Source of the DNA: Cellulomonas sp. 73-145
GTDB taxonomy: Bacteria > Actinomycetota > Actinomycetes > Actinomycetales > Cellulomonadaceae
Length of the DNA stretch: 64,000 nucleotides
Direction of reading: 5' to 3'
Assembly (NCBI GenBank): GCA_001898185.1
Contig: MKTI01000003.1
Coordinates: 124,001 to 188,000, forward strand
Positions 38,976 to 49,279 of this stretch are shown in pieces. The notes below the pieces were generated by a model that saw only the letters and a program-made list of their open reading frames with translations, was not told the origin of the DNA and did not search any database. The number at the start of each line of letters is the position of its first letter. Position 1 is the first letter of the stretch. A program made the position numbers and the translations under genes.

Positions 38976-40316
38976 GTGCTGCTCGCCCGCCGATCCCGGA
39001 CCGGCCCCGTGCCTCGAGCGCGCCTGCTGCTGATCGGCTGCTACGTGCTGATGGGCCTGATGACGTCCGGCTGGCTGGCGCGCATCCCGGCGGTCCGTGA
39101 CCAGCTGCACCTGTCCACCGCCACGCTGGGTGCGCTGCTGCTGGTCGGGTCCGTCGGCGCCCTGCTGACCGTCATGGCGTCCGGCGTGGTGGTGCAGCGC
39201 ATCGGCAGCAGACGGTCGCTGGTGCTGTCCACCGGGGTGCTCGGCGCGGGCTACGCGCTGATGGGCATCGGCCCCGGCGCCGGCTCGGCGGCCGTGCTCG
39301 CGGTGGGGATCTTCCTCAACGGCGTCGGTGTGTCGCTCGCCAACATGGTGTTCAACCTCGAGTCCGCCCGCATCGAGCGCGCGATGGGCCGCACCGTGAT
39401 CCCGCACTTCCACGCCGGCTTCTCGGTGGGCGCGGTCGCGGGCTCGGCGGGCGGCGCGCTCGCCTCGCGGCTCGGCATCTCCGTCACGGCGCAGCTGACG
39501 GCGGTCGCCGCGGTAGCGGTGGTCTGGCGGCTGGCGTCCGTGCGTGGCGTCGTGCTCGACCCCGTGGCCGACGAGCTGGCCGCCGCGCTTCGTCCGGTGG
39601 CGGGGACGAGCGGTGGACGCCTCGGGTCCGTGCTCTCGGCGTGGACCGAGCGGCGCACCGTGCTGATCGGGGTGGTGGTGCTGGCGGCCTCGCTGTCCGA
39701 GGGCTCGGCGAACACCTGGCTGTCCCTGGCCGTGGTGGACGGCTTCCGCAAGCCGGAGTCGATGGGCGGCGTGGTGCTCGGCCTGTTCGTGGCCGCCATG
39801 ACCGTGGTCCGGCTGCTCGGCACGCGGTTGATCGACCGGTTCGGCCGGGTGGTCGTGCTGCGGACCTCGGGGCTCGTGTCCCTGGTCGGGCTGCTGACGT
39901 TCGGTCTCGCACCGTCCCTGCCCCTGGCCTGCGTCGGTGTGGTCGCCTGGGGCTTCGGCGCCGCGCTCGCCGTGCCGATCGGCATCGCGGCCGCCTCGGA
40001 CGACCCCCGGCGGGCGGCTGCCCGCGTCGCGCTCGTCTCCACCTTCGCGTCGGGCGCCTCGATCGCGGCACCGCCTCTGCTGGGCCTCGCCGCCGAGACG
40101 ATGGGCGCGCGCCACATGCTCCTGCTCGTCGTCGTCGCCATGGTGGCCAGCGTCTCGGTCTCCCGGCAGGTCGCCCGGCTGCGCGCACCCGTACCGGCGG
40201 CGGTGCCGACCGCGCGTCCCGCACCGACCGTCGAGCTGCTGGCGGTCGTGGAGCCGTCCGTCACGGGGCTGCCGACCGCTGCCGCCGCCGTGCCCGAGCC
40301 CGCCGGCTCACGTTGA
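38976..40316 (+). CDS. MFS transporter, first of a tandem pair
   Basis: Twelve-helix major facilitator protein. The N-terminal half shows LLLIGCYVLMGLMTSGWLAR and the loop-2 motif VVVQRIGSRRSLVLS; the second half has GTRLIDRFGRVVVLR. The segment GRTVIPHFHAGFSVGAVAG is like YbjJ-type MFS exporters. It has 446 residues with a Pro/Ala-rich tail of about 45. GTG 38976 is preceded by GGAG. Expected to be controlled by the divergent LacI regulator. The substrate is unknown. Confidence 0.8.
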   Translation: MLLARRSRTGPVPRARLLLIGCYVLMGLMTSGWLARIPAVRDQLHLSTATLGALLLVGSVGALLTVMASGVVVQRIGSRRSLVLSTGVLGAGYALMGIGPGAGSAAVLAVGIFLNGVGVSLANMVFNLESARIERAMGRTVIPHFHAGFSVGAVAGSAGGALASRLGISVTAQLTAVAAVAVVWRLASVRGVVLDPVADELAAALRPVAGTSGGRLGSVLSAWTERRTVLIGVVVLAASLSEGSANTWLSLAVVDGFRKPESMGGVVLGLFVAAMTVVRLLGTRLIDRFGRVVVLRTSGLVSLVGLLTFGLAPSLPLACVGVVAWGFGAALAVPIGIAAASDDPRRAAARVALVSTFASGASIAAPPLLGLAAETMGARHMLLLVVVAMVASVSVSRQVARLRAPVPAAVPTARPAPTVELLAVVEPSVTGLPTAAAAVPEPAGSR

Positions 40317-40380
40317 CCGCAGCCTGGTCACTGCTGCGCCGATGCGTGAGGATGCCCGAGACCCCCGTGGAGAGCTGACG

Positions 40381-41694
40381 ATGAGCACCCCTGCACCCGA
40401 CCGTTCGGTCCGCGCCGCGTCGTGGGCGGTGGCGGCCGTGTTCACGCTCAGCGGCGTGAACTTCGCCAGCTGGGCGTCGCGCATGCCCGCCATCCGTGAC
40501 GGCCTGGGGTTCTCGCCCGACCGGATGGGCCTGCTGCTGCTGGTCGCCTCCGTCGGCTCGCTGCTGTCGCTGCCGCTGTCCGGCATGGTGGTCGAGCGGC
40601 TCGGTGCACGACGCACGGTGATGACCTTCGCGGTGGTGAACGCGCTGGGCTTCCTGCTGTCGTCGGTCGGCGTGCAGCAGCGGCTGGTGCCGCTGGTCGT
40701 CGCGGGGCTGGTCCTGGTGGGCGTGGGTGCCGGCGTCTGGGACGCCTCGATGAACCTCGAGGGCGCCCTGGTGGAGCAGCGGCTGGGCCGCACGGTGATG
40801 CCGCGGTACCACGCCGGCTTCTCGTTCGGGACGATGGCCGCTGCCGGGGTGGCGGCCGTCGCGGCCGAGGCGCACGTGCCCGTGGTGGCGCACCTGCCGG
40901 CCGTGATGGTGGTCAGCACGGTGCTCGTCGCCGTGGCGGTGCGCCGGTTCCTGCCGACCGGCCACGCGGACCACCTCCTGCACCCGGAGCCGCCGACGGA
41001 CGCCGTGCCGGATGCCGACGTCGCCGGTCCGACGGCGGGCTCGCGGGCGGCGACCGCTGTCGTCGAGCACCACGTCGACCTGGCCGCCGACCCGGCGGTC
41101 AGCACCCCGCGGGGGGCCCGTGGCGCGCTGGCGGCCTGGGCGGAGCCCCGCACCCTGCTCGTCGGGCTGGTGGTGCTCGCCGCCGCGCTCACGGAGGGGG
41201 CGGCCAACGACTGGGCCAGCCTGTCGGTGGTCGACGGGTTCCGCACCAGCCACGCGGTCGGGGCGCTGGCGTTCGGGATCTTCGTCACGGCGATGACGGC
41301 CATGCGGATGTTCGGGACCCCGTTGCTGGACCGGTTCGGGCGCGTGGCGGTGCTGCGGCTGTGCGCCGGGCTCGCGCTGGTGGGCCTCGCCGTCTTCGGC
41401 CTGGTCGGGCCGTTGTGGCTGGCGATGGTGGGCATCGTCGCGTGGGGCATGGGTGCGGCGCTCGGCTTCCCGGTCGGGATGAGCGCGGCCGCCGACGACC
41501 CGCGGCGCGCGCCGGCGCGCGTGAGCGTCGTGTCCACCATCGGGTACTCCGCCTTCCTCGGCGGCCCGCCGCTGCTCGGGCTCCTGGCGCAGCACGTCGG
41601 CTACCGGCACGCGCTGCTGGCGATCCTGGTGCCCGTGGCGCTGAGCCTGGCCGTGATGGGCGCCGCAGCACCCCTGCATCGCGACCGGGCTTAG
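40381..41694 (+). CDS. MFS transporter, second of a tandem pair
   Basis: Paralogue of the preceding gene: SGVNFASWASRMPAIRDGLGF, GMVVERLGARRTVMTF, GRTVMPRYHAGFSFGTMAA and GTPLLDRFGRVAVLRL match it segment by segment. It has 437 residues, twelve predicted helices and a central hydrophilic loop of about 55 residues (about 195-250). It is 64 bases after the first MFS gene and 9 bases before murB, so it may share a transcript with both. The substrate is unknown. Confidence 0.8.
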   Translation: MSTPAPDRSVRAASWAVAAVFTLSGVNFASWASRMPAIRDGLGFSPDRMGLLLLVASVGSLLSLPLSGMVVERLGARRTVMTFAVVNALGFLLSSVGVQQRLVPLVVAGLVLVGVGAGVWDASMNLEGALVEQRLGRTVMPRYHAGFSFGTMAAAGVAAVAAEAHVPVVAHLPAVMVVSTVLVAVAVRRFLPTGHADHLLHPEPPTDAVPDADVAGPTAGSRAATAVVEHHVDLAADPAVSTPRGARGALAAWAEPRTLLVGLVVLAAALTEGAANDWASLSVVDGFRTSHAVGALAFGIFVTAMTAMRMFGTPLLDRFGRVAVLRLCAGLALVGLAVFGLVGPLWLAMVGIVAWGMGAALGFPVGMSAAADDPRRAPARVSVVSTIGYSAFLGGPPLLGLLAQHVGYRHALLAILVPVALSLAVMGAAAPLHRDRA

Positions 41695-41703
41695 CCTGGC
41701 CGG

Positions 41704-42861
41704 GTGACCGCCGAGCCGACCACCACCTCCGCCAGCGGGCCCGCGCAGGACGGTCCGGCATCGGTGCCGACGCTGGCGGACCTGACCACCCTGCGCGTCG
41801 GTGGCCCCGCCGCGCGCTACGTGGAGACGGCCACCGAGGCGGAGCTGATCGACGCCGTGCGGACCGCGGACGAGGCCGGCGAGCCGCTGCTGGTGGTCGG
41901 TGGTGGCTCCAACCTCCTGGTGGCCGACGAGGGGTTCGACGGCGTCGTCGTGCGCGACGTCCGCACCGGCATCGAGGTCCCGGACCACTCCGCGTGCGCC
42001 GGTGTGACCTACCAGCTGCCGGCCGGGCAGCCCTGGGACGAGGTCGTCGCGTTCGCCGGTGAGCACCGGCTGTACGGGATCGAGGCGCTGTCCGGCATCC
42101 CCGGCTCGGTCGGGGCCGCACCGGTGCAGAACATCGGGGCCTACGGGCAGGAGGTCGCCCAGACGATCGCCAGCGTGCGCACGTGGGACCGGGCGCGCGG
42201 CCGGGTCCGCACCCTCGCGCTGTCCGACCTGCAGCTGTCCTACCGCAGCTCGCTGCTCAAGCGGTCCATGCGGGCGGCGCCGTCCGACGAGGACCCGGGG
42301 GCGCCGTGGTGGCCCACCCCCCGCTACGTCGTGCTCGACGTCACGCTCCAGCTGCGGCAGGGCACGCTGTCGGCACCGATCGCCTACGCCGAGCTGGCGC
42401 GGACGCTCGGCGTCGAGCTCGGTGAGCGGGCACCGCTCGCAGACGTGCGCGCGGCTGTGCTGAGCCTGCGTGCCGGCAAGGGCATGGTGCTGGACTGGGC
42501 CGACCACGACACGTGGAGCGCCGGGTCGTTCTTCACCAACCCGCTGCTGACGCCCGAGCAGGCCGCGCAGCTGCCGCCGGACGCCCCGCGGTTCCCGCTT
42601 CCCGACGACGGCGCGCGGGACGGCGTGCCCGGCGGCGTCAAGACGAGCGCCGCGTGGCTGATCGACCACGCCGGCTTCGCCAAGGGGTTCGGTCACGGTC
42701 CCGCGCGGCTCTCCGGCAAGCACGTGCTGGCGCTGACCAACCGTGGCGGCGCGACGGCTGCGGACCTGCTGGCGCTGGCGCGCACCGTCCGGGACGGCGT
42801 GGCGCGGCGTTTCGGCGTGGTGCTGGAGCCGGAGCCGGTGCTGGTGGGCGCCGCGCTCTGA
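41704..42861 (+). CDS. murB: UDP-N-acetylenolpyruvoylglucosamine reductase MurB
   Basis: FAD- and NADPH-dependent reductase making UDP-N-acetylmuramate for peptidoglycan. Motifs are LTTLRVGGPAARYVE at the N terminus, VVGGGSNLLVADEGFDG for FAD, EALSGIPGSVGAAPVQNIGA (residues 127-146), SYRSSLLK, the catalytic-serine segment SAGSFFTNP, and the final Glu in VLEPEPVLVG. At 385 residues it is a type I MurB. GTG start. It lies 9 bases downstream of the second MFS gene and is convergent with the adenosine deaminase. Confidence 0.95.
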   Translation: MTAEPTTTSASGPAQDGPASVPTLADLTTLRVGGPAARYVETATEAELIDAVRTADEAGEPLLVVGGGSNLLVADEGFDGVVVRDVRTGIEVPDHSACAGVTYQLPAGQPWDEVVAFAGEHRLYGIEALSGIPGSVGAAPVQNIGAYGQEVAQTIASVRTWDRARGRVRTLALSDLQLSYRSSLLKRSMRAAPSDEDPGAPWWPTPRYVVLDVTLQLRQGTLSAPIAYAELARTLGVELGERAPLADVRAAVLSLRAGKGMVLDWADHDTWSAGSFFTNPLLTPEQAAQLPPDAPRFPLPDDGARDGVPGGVKTSAAWLIDHAGFAKGFGHGPARLSGKHVLALTNRGGATAADLLALARTVRDGVARRFGVVLEPEPVLVGAAL

Positions 42862-42873
42862 CCGCCGGGCGGG

Positions 42874-43914
42874 TCAGCCCGCCGGCGCCGCCAGCCAGTC
42901 GTCCACGCCGGCCAGCAGCCGGTCCTTCGTCGTCGCCGACGCGCGGCTGGCCAGGATCGACCCCCGGGCCAGCTGGGCCAGCTCGGCGTCGCTGAAACTG
43001 TGCACCTCGCGGGCCGTCCGGTACTGCTCCACCAGCCGTGACCGGAACAGCAGCGGGTCGTCCGCACCGAGAGCCACCTGCGCGCCGGCCTCCGCCAGGG
43101 CGCGCAGCGGCACGTCGGCCGCCGTGGCGTAGATGCCGAGCGAGACGTTGGACGCCGGGCACACCTCCAGCGCCACGCCCGACTCGAGCACGCGCTCCAG
43201 CACCGCGGGGTCCTCGACGGACCGCACGCCGTGCCCCAGCCGGTCGGGCTCGAGCTGGTCCAGCACCTGGTCGACGTGGGTCGGCCCCAGCAGCTCACCG
43301 CCGTGCGGCACCGAGGCGAGACCCGCCTGGCGGGCGATGGCGAACGCGGGTGCGAACGCGGAGGTGTCACCCCGGCGCTCGTCGTTCGACAGCCCGAACC
43401 CCACCACCTCGCCCGGCCCCTCACCGGCGTGCCGCGCGGCGAGCCGGGCCAGGGTGCGGGCGTCGAGCGGGTGGCGCAACCGCGACGCGGCGACCACCAC
43501 GGCCACCTCCACGCCGTGCCGGGCGGAGGCCGCCCGGGCCTCGTCGAGCACGATCTCCAGGGCGGGGGTCAGCCCGCCGACGAACGGCGCGTACGACGTG
43601 GGGTCCACCTGGATCTCGAGGCGTCCCGAGCCCTCCGCGGCGTCGTCCGCGGCCGCCTCGTCGACGATCCGCCGCATGTCCGCCTCGGACCGCACGCACG
43701 CGCGCGCCGCGTCGTAGAGCCGCTGGAACCGGAACCAGCCGCGCTCGTCGGCCGGAACGTGCACCCGCTCGCCCTCCTGCAGCACGTCGGGCAGGACGAT
43801 GCCGCGGCGGGCCGCCATGTCCGTCAGGGTGGCCGAGCGCATCGACCCGGTGAAGTGCAGGTGCAGGTGCGCCTTGGGCAGGGCCCGCAGGTCGCGCCCG
43901 CTCTCGGTGCTCAG
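42874..43914 (-). CDS. adenosine deaminase family protein (CTG start)
   Basis: Zinc-dependent amidohydrolase that deaminates adenosine, or a close analogue, to inosine. The metal motif HLHLHFTG lies at residues 16-23. SVPHGGELLG, RLGHGV and GADDPLLF provide the other metal and catalytic residues. The first ATG in frame (43842) lies after the HxH metal motif and would remove it. Upstream in the same frame there is only a CTG (43914) with GGAGG four bases before it, and then a TAG stop at nine codons further up. So initiation at CTG, giving 346 residues, is the best reading. Confidence 0.85.
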   Translation of the reverse strand: MSTESGRDLRALPKAHLHLHFTGSMRSATLTDMAARRGIVLPDVLQEGERVHVPADERGWFRFQRLYDAARACVRSEADMRRIVDEAAADDAAEGSGRLEIQVDPTSYAPFVGGLTPALEIVLDEARAASARHGVEVAVVVAASRLRHPLDARTLARLAARHAGEGPGEVVGFGLSNDERRGDTSAFAPAFAIARQAGLASVPHGGELLGPTHVDQVLDQLEPDRLGHGVRSVEDPAVLERVLESGVALEVCPASNVSLGIYATAADVPLRALAEAGAQVALGADDPLLFRSRLVEQYRTAREVHSFSDAELAQLARGSILASRASATTKDRLLAGVDDWLAAPAG

Positions 43915-43971
43915 CGGGCCTCCAGCATGCCCGTCACCCTACGTGGCGCCCGCCGTCGGGGCGGACGCAGG

Positions 43972-44595
43972 TCAGGCCCCCGGCAGGATGCCGCGCTCGA
44001 TCGCCACCGTGACGGCACGCGTCCGGTCGTCGACACCGAGCTTGGCGAAGGCGCGCAGCAGGTGCGTCTTCACGGTCGCCTCGGTGATGTACAGCTCGCG
44101 TCCGATGGCCACGTTCGACAGCCCCCGGGCCACCAGCGCCAGCACCTCCTGCTCCCGGGCCGTCAGCCGCTCGTCACCACCACGCAGCTGCTGCACCAGC
44201 CGGCGGGCGACGGACGGGGACAGCGCCGACTCGCCACGGGCGGCGGCGCGCAGACCGGCGACGAGCTGGTCGCGCGGGGTGTCCTTCAGCAGGTACCCGG
44301 TCGCGCCGGCCTCGACGGCCCGCAGGATGTCGGTGTCCGTCTCGTAGGTGGTCAGCACCAGCACGTGCACGCCGGGCACCTCCCGCGCGATGCGAGCGGT
44401 CGCCTCGGCACCGTCCATCCGCGGCATCCGCAGGTCCATCAGCACCAGGTCCGGCCGAAGCCCGGTGGCGAGCGCGACGGCCTCCTCACCGTCGGCCGCC
44501 TCGCCGACCACCTCCAGGTCGGGCTCGACGGCCAGCATGCCGGCCAGCCCCGAGCGCACCACCGGGTGGTCGTCGGCGATGAGCACGCGGATCAT
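43972..44595 (-). CDS. NarL/LuxR-type response regulator
   Basis: Two-component response regulator. The receiver domain has the acidic pair ADDH, phospho-acceptor D54 in LVLMDLRMPRMDG, the threonine of VLVLTTYE and the lysine of YLLKDTP. The C-terminal LuxR helix-turn-helix is LTAREQEVLALVARGLSNVAIGRELYITEATVKTHL (residues about 143-178). It has 207 residues. ATG 44595 overlaps the kinase stop by 4 bases, so the two are translated together. Confidence 0.94.
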   Translation of the reverse strand: MIRVLIADDHPVVRSGLAGMLAVEPDLEVVGEAADGEEAVALATGLRPDLVLMDLRMPRMDGAEATARIAREVPGVHVLVLTTYETDTDILRAVEAGATGYLLKDTPRDQLVAGLRAAARGESALSPSVARRLVQQLRGGDERLTAREQEVLALVARGLSNVAIGRELYITEATVKTHLLRAFAKLGVDDRTRAVTVAIERGILPGA

Positions 44596-45893
44596 CGAGC
44601 ACCCCCGGCAGCCGCTCGCGCGGACCCGCCGCGACCCGCGTCCCGCCCACCGTCCGCCTGCGCGCCGGTCGTCCCGGTCGGCACCGTCACCGCCACCCGC
44701 GTCCCTCCCGCCGGTCCCCGCTCCACCTGCAGCGACCCGCCGCCGTCGTGCGCGCGTTCGCGCATGCCCCGCAACCCGTTGCCCTCGGTGGTGCCCGGCG
44801 GCAGCCCCCGGCCGTCGTCCTCCACCTCGAGCCGCACCACGTCGTCGGCCCGCACCAGCCGGAGCGTCACGCTGCGCGCGGCGGCGTGCTTGCGGATGTT
44901 CGCCAGAGCCTCCTGCGCCGAGCGCAGCAGCACCACCTGCGCCTCCCGCGGCAGGTCGTCACCGGCGGTGTGGTCGCCTGCCAGCTGCACCTGCACGTCG
45001 GCCTCTGCCGAGAACCGCTCCGCGAGCCGCACCAGGGCCTCGCCGAGCGACGCGTCCCGCAGCCCGGCCGGTCCGAAGGCCGCGACCAGGCTGCGCGCCT
45101 CGGCGAGGTTGTCGCGCGCCACCTGCTCGATCTGCGTCACCCGCGTCCGCGCCGCCTCCGGCCGGCCCCGGTCCAGCTCCGCCTGCGTGGTCTGGGCCAG
45201 CATCACCACTGAGGTGAACCCCTGGGCGAGCGTGTCGTGGATCTCCTGCGCCAGCCGCTGCCGCTCCGCCACGACCCCGGCGGCGTGGTGGGTCGCCGCC
45301 AGCTCGGCCTGGGCCGCCTCGAGGCGGCGCAGCAGCTCGGCCCGCTCCTCGCTCTGCTCCGCGGTCATCGTGATCCAGAGGCCGAGCACGATGCTGAACA
45401 CCCGGCTCGCCAGCATCTGGGCGGCGAAGCCGACCAGGTCCTCCCGCCAGCCCCCGGCGGCCACCGTCGCGGCCCCGATCACCACCACCGTCAGGCCGGT
45501 GCACCACACGGCGCCGCGCAGCCGGCTGCGGCTGAAGAACCAGATCTGCGTGTACGCCACGAACAGCAGGACGAACCCCGCGCTGGTGAGCGCCGTGCAG
45601 ACGGCGGTCAGCGGGAGCAGGAGCGCCAGGTAGGCGTCGGCACGGCGCGGGTGGTGCCCGTCCATCGCCCCACGGCCCACCAGCACGTACGCCGCGACCA
45701 GCGCGACGATGACCGCGAGCGCCCACCACGTCCGCGAACCGGTGGTCCCCGGGATGACGATCGCCACGGCGGCCACCGCGGTCAGCGCGAAGAACAGGGC
45801 GTCCCAGCCGCTGAGCCGGCGCACCGCGCGGTCCAGCCGTTCGACGACCGTCGTCGGCCTGCTGTCGTGCGGGTGCGGCGCCTGCGCGGGCAT
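44592..45893 (-). CDS. sensor histidine kinase (HisKA_3/NarX type)
   Basis: Membrane sensor kinase with five or six N-terminal transmembrane helices (residues about 28-175) and little extracytoplasmic sequence. A coiled segment leads to the dimerisation/phosphoacceptor domain RLAQEIHDTLAQGFTSVV and a C-terminal ATPase domain with NIRKHAAA, EDDGRGLPPG and NGLRGMRERA. It has 433 residues. GGGAGGG precedes ATG 45893. It sits in line with the upstream ABC exporter genes, suggesting that the kinase controls or senses the exporter substrate. Confidence 0.9.
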   Translation of the reverse strand: MPAQAPHPHDSRPTTVVERLDRAVRRLSGWDALFFALTAVAAVAIVIPGTTGSRTWWALAVIVALVAAYVLVGRGAMDGHHPRRADAYLALLLPLTAVCTALTSAGFVLLFVAYTQIWFFSRSRLRGAVWCTGLTVVVIGAATVAAGGWREDLVGFAAQMLASRVFSIVLGLWITMTAEQSEERAELLRRLEAAQAELAATHHAAGVVAERQRLAQEIHDTLAQGFTSVVMLAQTTQAELDRGRPEAARTRVTQIEQVARDNLAEARSLVAAFGPAGLRDASLGEALVRLAERFSAEADVQVQLAGDHTAGDDLPREAQVVLLRSAQEALANIRKHAAARSVTLRLVRADDVVRLEVEDDGRGLPPGTTEGNGLRGMRERAHDGGGSLQVERGPAGGTRVAVTVPTGTTGAQADGGRDAGRGGSARAAAGGAR

Positions 45894-46045
45894 GGGCCGA
45901 CCCTCCCACAGCGCCCGGGCCCAGGTGGACGCCACCGACCGCGGCGCCACGGCAGGCGCCACCGGGGGCGCCACCCGGGGCGACGCCGAGGCCTGGCCGG
46001 TCCGCACGTCGCGCGGTCCGGCCAGGCCGTCAGCAGGGTGCACGT

Positions 46046-46896
46046 TCACCCGTCGTCCCGGCGCAGCCACCGGAACCGTCGGCCGCCCAGCACCAGCCCC
46101 GCCACCAGCCAGGCGGCCAGCACGCCGGCCGTCAGCCCGTGCTGCCACGAGCCGGAGGGCTCCATGCTCCGCGCCCCGTCCGGCAGGAACACCGACCGCA
46201 TGCCCTGCGCCATCCACTTCAGCGGGAACACCGACGCCAGGTTCTGCATCCAGCTCGGCAGCTGGTCGTACTGGAAGAACACCCCGGAGATGAACTGCAG
46301 CACCAGCACGATCGGCACCACCACGGCGCTCGCGGACCGCCCGGACCTCGGCACCGAGGAGAACGCCACCCCGCACACCGACCCGGTCGCCGTGCCCAGC
46401 ACGAACACCCACGCGAACGTCAGCCACCGGCCGGCGTCGCTCGGCAGTGGCACGTCCCACAGCAGGGCGGCGGCGCCGATCAGCAGCGCCGTCTGCAGCA
46501 GGGCCGTCACCAGCACCTGCCCGACCTTGCCGAGGAAGTACGACGCGGCCGGCAGGGGAGTGCCGCGCAGGCGCTTGAGGGCACCCTCGTCGCGCTCGAC
46601 GGCGACGAACGTCGCCAGGTTCTGGAAGCTCGACAGCATCACGCCGGTCGCCACCATGCCGGGCAGGAAGTACTGGGCGAAGCTGACCGGTCCGACGGTG
46701 CCGCCGTCCCGTCCGAACACCGTCGCGAAGATTCCGAGCATCACCACCGGGTACAGGAAGATGAACGCCACCGCGTCGCGCTCCCGGGCGTAGGCCCGCA
46801 GCTCGTACCCGGCACGGACCAGGCCCAGGCGCAGCACGCCGGGCAGGGGAGGGGTGACGACGGCCGACCCACGGTCGGTCGGCACGGGCAGCGCGG

Positions 46897-46900
<4 letters not shown>
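46046..46900 (-). CDS. ABC-2 type exporter permease
   Basis: Six-helix ABC-2 membrane protein of the drug/antibiotic exporter type. Typical features are AYARERDAVAFIFLYPVVMLG, FLPGMVATGVMLSSFQNLA and the ERDEGALKRLRGTPLP loop. It has 284 residues. ATG 46900 overlaps the ATPase gene stop (ATGA). Followed after about 150 bases by the histidine kinase gene. The substrate is unknown. Confidence 0.88.
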
Positions 46901-47850
<950 letters not shown>

Positions 47851-47909
47851 GACCACCAGCGTGGTCGGCGAGCTCCACCTGCCGCGACGGCCGGGTCACC
47901 GCCCCGCGC

Positions 47910-47927
47910 GTCCACCGATCGGTGGAC
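47910..47927. promoter_or_regulatory. 18-base perfect palindrome upstream of the ABC exporter
   Basis: GTCCACCGATCGGTGGAC reads the same on both strands with no loop, 60 bases ahead of the exporter ATPase start. A continuous palindrome of this size suits a dimeric repressor operator. A short terminator for the aminotransferase transcript is the alternative, but a separate stronger hairpin already lies at 47940-47977. Confidence 0.5.
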
Positions 47928-47939
47928 GGGCGGGTCCGT

Positions 47940-47977
47940 CGTGGTGCGCGGCGAGCGCCCGCCCGCCGCGCACCACG
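47940..47977 (-). terminator. terminator of the aminotransferase gene
   Basis: CGTGGTGCGCGGCG (47940-47953) and CGCCGCGCACCACG (47964-47977) form a perfect 14-bp stem with a 10-base loop, starting 4 bases after the stop codon of the minus-strand gene. Confidence 0.7.
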
Positions 47978-47981
47978 AGGA

Positions 47982-49205
47982 TCAGCCGGCCTCGCCCAGC
48001 AGGGACACGATCCGTCCGACGCCCTCCACCAGGTCGTCGTCGCCCAGCGCGTACGACAGCCGCAGGTAGCCCGACGGCCCGAACGCCTCGCCCGGCACCA
48101 CCGCGACCTCGACCTGGTCGAGGATCAACGCCGCCAGCTCGGCGGAGGTGGCCGGCGTGACGCCCCGGATCGTCCGGCCGAGCACGCCCTTCACCGACGG
48201 GTACGCGTAGAAGGCGCCCTGCGGGGCCGGGATCCGTACGCCGTCGATCTGCTCGAGCATCGACACCATCGTCCGGCGCCGCCGGTCGAACGCCGACCTC
48301 ATCGCCTCGACCGCCGACAGGTCCCCGGTCAGCGCCGCGATCGCCGCACGCTGCGACACGTTCGCCACGTTCGACGTCAGGTGCGACTGCAGGTTGGTCG
48401 CGGCCTTCACCACGTCCGACGGGCCGATCAGCCACCCGACCCGCCAGCCGGTCATCGCGTAGGTCTTGGCGACGCCGTTGAGCACGATCGCCGTCTCGGC
48501 GAGCTCGGGCACCACGCGGACGATCGGGGTGAACACCGAGTGGTCGTAGGTCAGGTGCTCGTAGATCTCGTCGGTGATCACCCAGATGCCGTGCTCCAGC
48601 GCCCAGCGCCCGATCTCCTCGGTCTGCTCCGGGGAGTAGACCGCGCCGGTCGGGTTGGACGGCGAGCAGAACAGCAGCGCCTTGGTCCGCTCGGTCCGGG
48701 CCGCCTCGAGCTGCTCGACCGTGACCAGGTAGCCGGCGTCCGTGTCGGCGAACACCTCCACCGGCACGCCGCCCGCCAGCCGGATCGCCTCGGGGTAGGT
48801 GGTCCAGTACGGCGCGGGCAGCAGCACCTCGTCACCGGGGTCGACGATCGTCGCGAACGCCTGGAACACCGCCTGCTTGCCGCCGTTGGTGACCAGCACG
48901 TCCGCCGGGCGCACCTCGTAGCCGGAGTCGCGCAGCGTCTTGGCCGCGATCGCCTCGCGCAGCTCGGGCAGGCCCGCGGCGGGCGTGTACCGGTGGTTGC
49001 GCGGGTCGGCGGCCGCGGCGATCGCCGCGTCGACGATGGGCTGAGGCGTCGGGAAGTCCGGCTCACCGGCGCCGAAGCCGATCACGGGCCGGCCGGCAGC
49101 CTTGAGCGCCTTGGCGCGGGCGTCGACGGCGAGGGTGGCGGACTCGGCGATGGCGCCGACCCGGGCGGACACGCGGGGGCGGGGAGACGAGGTCTGCTGG
49201 CTCAC
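47982..49205 (-). CDS. aspC: aspartate aminotransferase (class I, PLP dependent)
   Basis: Fold-type I aminotransferase interconverting aspartate and oxaloacetate, linking amino-acid and TCA metabolism. Seen are [18 protein letters not shown], the [12 protein letters not shown] cofactor segment, [33 protein letters not shown], the PLP lysine in [16 protein letters not shown] and the carboxylate-binding arginine in [11 protein letters not shown]. It has 407 residues from GTG 49205. The subfamily includes AspC/Aat of Gram-positive bacteria. It is divergent from tRNA-Trp. Confidence 0.9.
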   Translation of the reverse strand: MSQQTSSPRPRVSARVGAIAESATLAVDARAKALKAAGRPVIGFGAGEPDFPTPQPIVDAAIAAAADPRNHRYTPAAGLPELREAIAAKTLRDSGYEVRPADVLVTNGGKQAVFQAFATIVDPGDEVLLPAPYWTTYPEAIRLAGGVPVEVFADTDAGYLVTVEQLEAARTERTKALLFCSPSNPTGAVYSPEQTEEIGRWALEHGIWVITDEIYEHLTYDHSVFTPIVRVVPELAETAIVLNGVAKTYAMTGWRVGWLIGPSDVVKAATNLQSHLTSNVANVSQRAAIAALTGDLSAVEAMRSAFDRRRRTMVSMLEQIDGVRIPAPQGAFYAYPSVKGVLGRTIRGVTPATSAELAALILDQVEVAVVPGEAFGPSGYLRLSYALGDDDLVEGVGRIVSLLGEAG

Positions 49206-49279
49206 CGGGCCATCATCGCGCGGACCGGGGGCAGTTCGACCGGGCGTCCACGGTCGCGTACAGTGGACCCCCGGCGGTT

